Part shown: positions 58,496-64,000 of the stretch, piece by piece
How the letters are laid out: each line of letters begins with the position of its first letter
Numbering within the stretch: the first letter of the stretch is position 1
Source of the DNA: Sesamum alatum
Taxonomy: Eukaryota; Streptophyta; Magnoliopsida; Lamiales; Pedaliaceae
NCBI GenBank assembly: GCA_034509735.1
Contig: JACGWO010000004.1
Coordinates: 20,131,395 to 20,195,394 of the forward strand
Direction: 5' to 3'
Length of the DNA: 64,000 nt
Notes under the pieces: model-generated
Seen by the model: only the letters and a program-made list of their open reading frames with translations
What the model was told of the DNA's origin: nothing
Databases searched by the model: none
Made by a program: the position numbers and the translations under genes

Positions 58496-58795
58496 GATGG
58501 CTTTACTAACATCAATGAAACAAGTGGAGACTTGTGCTTGGTAGATATTGCAATGATGCATACTATCTTAAAGGATAAGAAATATTTTGATAGTTTAACT
58601 TTTATCAAAACAAATGTTACCACCATATCAGGTACAACAGATCTGATCAAAGGCTCTGGAAGTGCTAATCTAGTGCCACCTAATGGCACTAAGCTTATAA
58701 TGAATGCTTTATATTCATATGAGTCCAGAAGAAATTTACTTAGTTTTAAGATATACGTCTCAAATGGTTATTCAAAGTCGGTTTGGTGTATAAAG
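58496..58795 (+). pseudogene. Copia protease / pre-integrase fragment (second family)
   Basis: Reads VDIAMMHTILKDKKYFDSLT, then TTISGTTDLIKGSGSANLVP and ALYSYESRRNLLSFK, in the order of copia protease and the segment after it. The active-site motif is lost: VDIAMMHTIL stands where a D-S/T-G-T-HTIL string is normal. It is too short and mutated to act. Confidence 0.75.
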
Positions 58796-59334
58796 CCTAG
58801 AGTTTATGTGCTACACATGTTTTACGGCATATTTTACATGTTTCCGGTTTCTAAATTGCATGTAATATGTGGATCCCGGTTATGTTTAATTTTGCCACGA
58901 TTATTGGATATTAGAATTTAAAAAAAAAACTTGATTTTTCTAGAAAATTGGTGCTTTTGCTAGCTGTTTAGAATTATGTGCACGAAAAAAAAAAGAAAAA
59001 AAGGGGATTTTTGGTACAACATAGCAGTAGCCGGTGGCTACTGCCAGGCAGGCCCCGCACGCGCACCTAGTGGCGGTGCTGTGTTGGCCTCGCCATTTTT
59101 TGATCTTTTCGATGTTTTTTCTGAGAGAATCAATTTTTTTCTGTAGTTTCTGCATATTTTTTCTGAACTAATTAATTTAGAACATTTTAATTTTAGTTGA
59201 GATTGAATATTTCCTGAAATTAATAATGCTAAATTAATTAAAGAAGAGGTTTCCTAGCAAGAATCGTTTTGCAAGACGTTGCACAAATACCCAAATTTTA
59301 TGTGTGAAATTTTACATATATTTTCTGCATATGT
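58796..59334 (+). other. Family A copia leader with GC-rich block (left part)
   Basis: Leader of a plus-strand family A copy, with a GC-rich block (59020-59095, TGGCTACTGCCAGGCAGGCC) at the place corresponding to the block at 29430. It is interrupted at 59334 by the gypsy-type solo LTR. Confidence 0.6.
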
Positions 59335-59582
59335 TGTGACATCCATAGAATTTTATTCGTAATCGAGAGACTAATTACTAATTATTAAGAGAATCTAATT
59401 GAATTATAAGATATAGGTTGAACTTATAAATATATTAAAACTTGAAGGGACTAAACTGAAGCTTTATTAAATATTTGTGGTCAATACATAAATGTATAAA
59501 AGTTGGGACTAAATTATAATTTTAATAATAAAAAAACTGATGTATATGATTTCAGCCGCAGAACGTGGCTGCCTTCCATTTC

Positions 59583-59619
<37 letters not shown>

Positions 59620-61616
59620 CTAACTTGCTATTTAAGAAAATCAATCACGACATATTTGAAGATTTAAACACACACTTAAACATAGCTAAATGTGTTCACT
59701 TCAGACGCAAAATAGGTTAGTTTATTTTTATTTTAAATTATAATTAATTATTATATTAATTTATTAATTATTGCATTTATTAAATATGATTTGTACTATC
59801 CAATTACTATTTAACCGGAGAATTTAATGGATTTGAATAGTTATATCAAATTAGCGATCGGGTAAATATTTAATTGGACAGGGGATATTATAGCCAATAA
59901 ATTAGAATTTATTCAATCTGTTATATTTAGTTGTTGGTATAATGGATTCAAAAATTAACAGGTTTATTAACTAAATCTATAATTGTATATATTATTGTTT
60001 AAATAATTATTATAATAGTGAAGAATTAACAGAAATTAATAGGAATAATAGAAAATTATGTTTGAGAAATATTAGAAAATTATATTTGAGAAATACGGTA
60101 TTTATTAGAAAGGAATATGAGATTTTTGTGATAATTTTATTTAGGGATGTTATAGAGAACGATAGTTATAAAAATATGAGGGGTTTGATGAAATAAGCTC
60201 TTATGAATTAATTGATAAATTAGATATATACGGGGGAAGTTTATAGTGTCTAATATTAGACGAAAAGGAACGGAGGTTGAATTTTGATATAAAGAATACT
60301 AAAAAATTGGTTATAAAATTATACGAATATATATTAAGTAATTTCATTTGTAATTTTACGATATTTTCAATATATATTGATTATACATATTATATCTATT
60401 ATAGGACATGGGGGTAAAGTAGAGGATTAATCAGCTCCATTTACAAGCATAATCGTTTTGGAATGAGGTAAGTAAGTTAATTGGATCTATATATATAAAT
60501 ATATATGGGTTATACTTGTTTGTTGTAAATATGACTGGTATTTGTAAATGCTTATTTGGACTACGTGTTATTTGTGAAGTTGTCATTATGTGTTTATTCG
60601 CGACTATTTATATTATATTCCATTGTTGCAATGGAGTGGAATGAATGAAGAAGTCAATATATGAGTATATCGTTATTGAGATGAGAGATGACTTACCTAA
60701 TTGGGGGACATAGTCAATGATTTATGATGATGTGATTGACGATGTGATATGATGATAATGAATATAAGCTAGGTACCATGGGGCGTAGGGTACCGGGATA
60801 TTTCGGGTAGCGAGGAATATCCTATGCTGATAGCTACACACTGGGGTGGTTGGGGATGCCAGGTTCGTTTCATGTTCTGTGCTTGATATTGCTACACACT
60901 CAGATAAGTATGGGGATATCACATTCGACGGGTATCCTGTGTTGTATTGATATAACCTTGATTGGGATGATGAATAGCCGACAGAACCATTGACTGATGT
61001 ACTCCAATTAGAGTAAGCAGGGCCTTAAGTATACAAAACTGCGATTTAAGATATAGTATTGTGGATTAATACATGATTGTGGTATTCATTATTTTATAGT
61101 TTTGTTATGATTTTATATATAGAATAATTGTTGGTTTGTGTTACGGTATGTGTTTATGGTTGTATATAGGCTGGTTAGCTATACTTATTGAGTAGGCAAC
61201 TCATCCGTGCCAACATTTTTTAGGAGATAGATCACAGGTGACTAGCTACATCAAATTTGAAGTCGTGCCATGGATTCTTAATAGGTGGGTCAGCCGTGAC
61301 ATCTGAAGCTGAGGGTTCTGACTATATGATTATTAAACATCTAGTCTTTTGTCGGGTTTGCGTTGTAGATTCTGTAACAGCCTGAAGTTTTTCATCTTTT
61401 TGGAGTTTTGTACATAAGTTTATCGGTGGCCTAGTAAATATAAACTTTTGATGATACCTATCGTTATTTAAGATATATTTATAGATTTATATTATATACG
61501 ATAAAAATAGGATTTATCTTATTAGTTTAAAAATGAAAAAAAAAAAAATCCTATAAGACAACTTATAATTACGAAGAGTATAACGATTAAAGTATAGTGC
61601 TGTAGGGGATGTCACA
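59335..61616 (+). mobile_element. Gypsy-type solo LTR in the copia leader
   Basis: 2,282 bp from TGTGACATCCATAG to GGGGATGTCACA. The flanking pentamers TATGT (59330-59334) and TATGC (61617-61621) differ at one base and fit a 5-bp duplication. The internal blocks (GACTTACCTAATTGGGGG, TTGAGTAGGCAACTCA) match the LTR at 2313-3398. No internal region or second LTR is present. A TA microsatellite sits at about 59588-59617. Confidence 0.8.
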
Positions 61617-63369
61617 TATGCACATGTTTTGATTATGGTATGGGATATCATAATTGGATGTAGAGCATGTCTTACACGGGAAGTGTTTTATGCTATTTGC
61701 GTTAATTGGATTAACGATGGATGATCACGAAGCCCTTGGACCTCATGTATGCCTTTAGTTTATTTGTTGGGTTGGGCCCTACGTGCCTCTTTTATCTTCT
61801 TACCTCTCTCATTTTTAATTTAGAGAAGGTTTAATTTAATAGGATTAATTTATACTTTTTGGAGATTTAAAGCTTCAATTGATTAATTGAATTAATTGGG
61901 CTTTGAGTTCATAAATTGGATTTATGATTTATTAAAGCATTAGGCTTCCCTTTTAATTAGATTTAAAAGGGTGAATTATTTAGTGGGCTTGAATATTAAG
62001 TAAGATTTAATATAAAAGTCCATTGGACCTTTGGACTATTTAAATTAGATTTAAATAGGCCCATTCGATAAATCCCATCAAGGATGGAATGGAGCGAGAT
62101 TTGATCTAGAGGTTTTTGAGATGGAGGGTTAGGATTTCATCCTAGCATGAGGTTTGACTAGGTCAAATCTAAGTCACTAGACAGGGAAAAGTGTTTGGTG
62201 TAATTGGACTAACCTCAGGGGTGTCAATGTAATTGTAACCTAATTTTTTTGATGATGTAATGATAGTAGATTAGGAGTGAGGTTTTTATTTTTTTGTAAA
62301 AATAAAAGCTACAAGAAGAAGACGAGCCCAAGACGTTGGAAAGGGGGCCCATGGAGGATGCATCGATTGGCCGACGGAGGAATCCATGGAGATGAGGCCG
62401 GTGTAGGCGCACGAACGAAGAGCCCAAGAAAGATGAAGAGGACTACAAGGCCATTGCATGTAATGGGTTATAAAATCTTGTAATAGTGCTACTTGGCCTA
62501 CACTTGGATTGACCACAAAGATCCCTACGGGCTCAGTGGGTCGCATAAGGTTTGAGCTTGTGGATCAATCCTACAAAGGGCGTGCTAGGTTTTATTTGCA
62601 TGCGAATGTGTTTTTATATGCTTTGGGGTATTCTATATGCTTCATGTATGTTACATTTATGCTTAGAATATATCTTATAATAACCATGCAAAACACTTTT
62701 TATGTGATGAGGTCTCGTTCTATTAAACTCTCACACTTGGTTGGACCACGCTAAAAATATTAGATCCCAATAAATGGACTGAAACCTAAGTTGTTCGTCC
62801 AAGCCTTCTATCCATGACAAAAGTGAGGAAGCTAGTTTTAGCCAATTGTGTGGTCTCACGAGTCATGGCACTTCTTTTGTCCTGAAAATAAGCTGCATAT
62901 TTGTTGTGAACGAAAGTGAATACACTCTGTTTCCCTGTCTCACGAAGTCGTGGGGGGCGACAGAGAGTGCTATGATTTGGTTGATGAGGTTGGAGTCTAA
63001 AACGTCGAGTAACATTAATGCGCTTGGAGTCCTGCGGGAGCACGTGAAAGGCGAGGCAAAAACAACTTCAGGATCTTGTTGGAAGAGATGGTATGAAATA
63101 CCTACCAACAAGGTTATTTTCCATGCGAATCGTAAAAGCGGGGTATGGAGAATTTGCCTTGTGGACCCCAAAGGCCCAGTAGGAATCTATTTTCCCAAAA
63201 CCCGTTGAGAGTGATGGCTTTCTAGAAATAGTGGGGAGTAGGTTAAGGACTAAAGACCAAGTATTAACTTAAATTGAAATAATTTACATCATTCTGCTTA
63301 CTATTTTCTAATTTATATATTGTGAACGTTAAGTATCCACAAAAATGCATTACTAAGAGGATATACACA
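61617..63369 (+). other. Family A copia leader (right part)
   Basis: Colinear with other leader copies: GATTAACGATGGATGATCACGA and CCTACGTGCCTC (compare 29600-29680), then GGGCTCAGTGGGTCGCATAA and GGGCGTGCTAGGTTTTATT (compare 22660-22730), and finally the ATCTTGTTGGAAGAGATGGT block before gag (compare 23170). The frames at 62846-63208 and 63171-62863 lie in this leader and are not genes. Confidence 0.75.
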
Positions 63370-63694
63370 ATTGGCTGTGAAATTCTTAAGATGGGGTCTT
63401 AAGATTTTATAGTGAAACCTAAGTGATGAGCTCACATGGTGGATGAGGATGTTCCTCAACCTTTGCCGGAGAGGTCGACAACTAAACATGCTTGGCATTT
63501 CAAGAAGTTGAAGGACTGACCGCCGGACAAAGTCTCTAGCATCGTACTGAACTCAATGATAAACGATATTTAGAAGTAGTACGACAAGCATGAATGATAT
63601 TGCTCAATTTATGCTATCATGCCTAATGTCTATGCTGTCCCGGACCAGCACTGTAGGATATAATGCAATGAAGTGCATTTTTGGTAGCTAAGAT
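63370..63694 (+). pseudogene. Copia gag remnant, diverged
   Basis: Broken frames give VDEDVPQPLPERST, HAWHFKKLKD, a stop, VSSIVLNSM, then NDI-K-YDKHE and YAVPDQHC, colinear with the GYVMDKSFP...DNQKIRSVILASM...YAVLDWHTRY positions of the gag at 23540-23790. The terminal bases still align with the KAFFGTKM segment. The copy is cut there by an LTR. It is more diverged than the other two gag copies. Confidence 0.7.
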
Positions 63695-63695
63695 G

Positions 63696-64000
63696 TGTTA
63701 GAATAGGTGACCATGAATCCAATCCTGTTAGGCTTATGTAAACCTATTTAATGTACGATATGGTGTTATAAATAAAGTTTATGAATAAAGCGGTATTCAT
63801 ATTGCATTAAATTCTTTGTTTGTGTTCCCTTAACTGCTTTATCATACAAACTGTTCAAAAACCTGCACAAAGCCAAAAATCCACAGACTCGAAAAGTCTA
63901 ATCCAAGAAAAACTTGACTGCGCATAGGCTATGACGGTTCCATTGAAAATCAGTTTCTGTGGATTGGCTTTGAATATACTCCAAGTCGAAGGACCTCAAG
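63696..64000 (+). mobile_element. Copia family A LTR, start only (runs off window)
   Basis: TGTTAGAATAGGTGACCATG at 63696, then sequence colinear with 13354-13650. No polypurine tract precedes it, so it is more likely the 5' edge of another inserted element or solo LTR than the 3' LTR of the gag-bearing copy. If so, AGATG (63691-63695) should recur beyond the window. Confidence 0.8.

Larger units (their letters stand above)
58200..58795 (+). mobile_element. Internally deleted copia element of a second family
   Basis: An LTR-like AT-rich tract (about 58200-58443) ends at a primer site, followed within about 90 bases by the protease/pre-integrase region. The usual gag is missing, so an internal deletion joined the two. 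The right edge, near 58795, passes directly into family A leader. Confidence 0.6.

Noticed and set aside
62846..63208. 120-codon frame and its antisense partner near the right end
   Set aside because: The region is colinear with the untranslated copia leader found at 20816-22581 and 22582-23438, and the frame is not kept in those copies.

Overview
This window is AT-rich plant nuclear DNA, almost certainly from a eudicot. I can support only one host protein gene in 64 kb. Around it lie degraded LTR retrotransposons, LINEs, DNA transposons and foldback elements, many nested in one another. The organism call rests on an intron-containing R2R3-MYB gene with plant-type intron positions, plant copia, gypsy and L1-type elements, and abundant Mutator-type foldback elements with 9-bp target duplications. 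No prokaryotic operons, rRNA, tRNA genes or CRISPR arrays were seen.

Layout. 1-2312: minus-strand L1-type LINE ORF2 pseudogene, split by a 977-bp hAT-like element (1092-2068) with a perfect 8-bp target duplication. 2313-3680: gypsy-type LTR end, primer-binding-like site and leader. 3890-5459: 1.57-kb Mutator-type element (9-bp duplication) carrying gene-like DNA, a candidate Pack-MULE. 5481-8874: a ~380-bp direct repeat pair enclosing a ~50-bp minisatellite and a foldback MITE. 9715-11045: LINE tail interrupted by a copia LTR. 11590-32239: cluster of one copia family with ~2-kb LTRs (called family A here), in both orientations: LTRs at 11590-13353, 13354-14777, 14778-16747, 24761-26979, 27552-29234 and 30191-32239; a minus-strand gag-pol (16768-20815); and a plus-strand gag-pol (23439-27551) split by a solo LTR with a 5-bp duplication. 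32240-33430: gypsy gag remnant.

34470-35790: the R2R3-MYB gene (three exons, 340 residues), closest in type to the subgroup 14 RAX/Blind/MYB36/MYB87 regulators. It is flanked upstream by a foldback element (33487-33973) and downstream by a 512-bp Mutator-type MITE (36045-36556) and a 1.1-kb hairpin element (36859-37963).

37964-44395: non-coding DNA with several foldback elements and CACTA-like ends. 44395-48800: minus-strand LINE (DUF4283-type ORF1, endonuclease, reverse transcriptase), all broken, with a 230-bp MITE inserted. 49470-50498, 51337-56249 and 56779-57751: three more Mutator-type TIR elements, one 4.9 kb with ~0.6-kb inverted repeats. 58200-58795: internally deleted copia of a second family. 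58796-63695: family A leader and gag remnant, split by a 2.28-kb gypsy-type solo LTR. 63696-64000: start of another family A LTR.

The retroelement genes are all interrupted, so nothing here looks autonomously mobile. The MYB gene is intact. Boundaries given as single bases rest on target duplications or terminal motifs; others are approximate.
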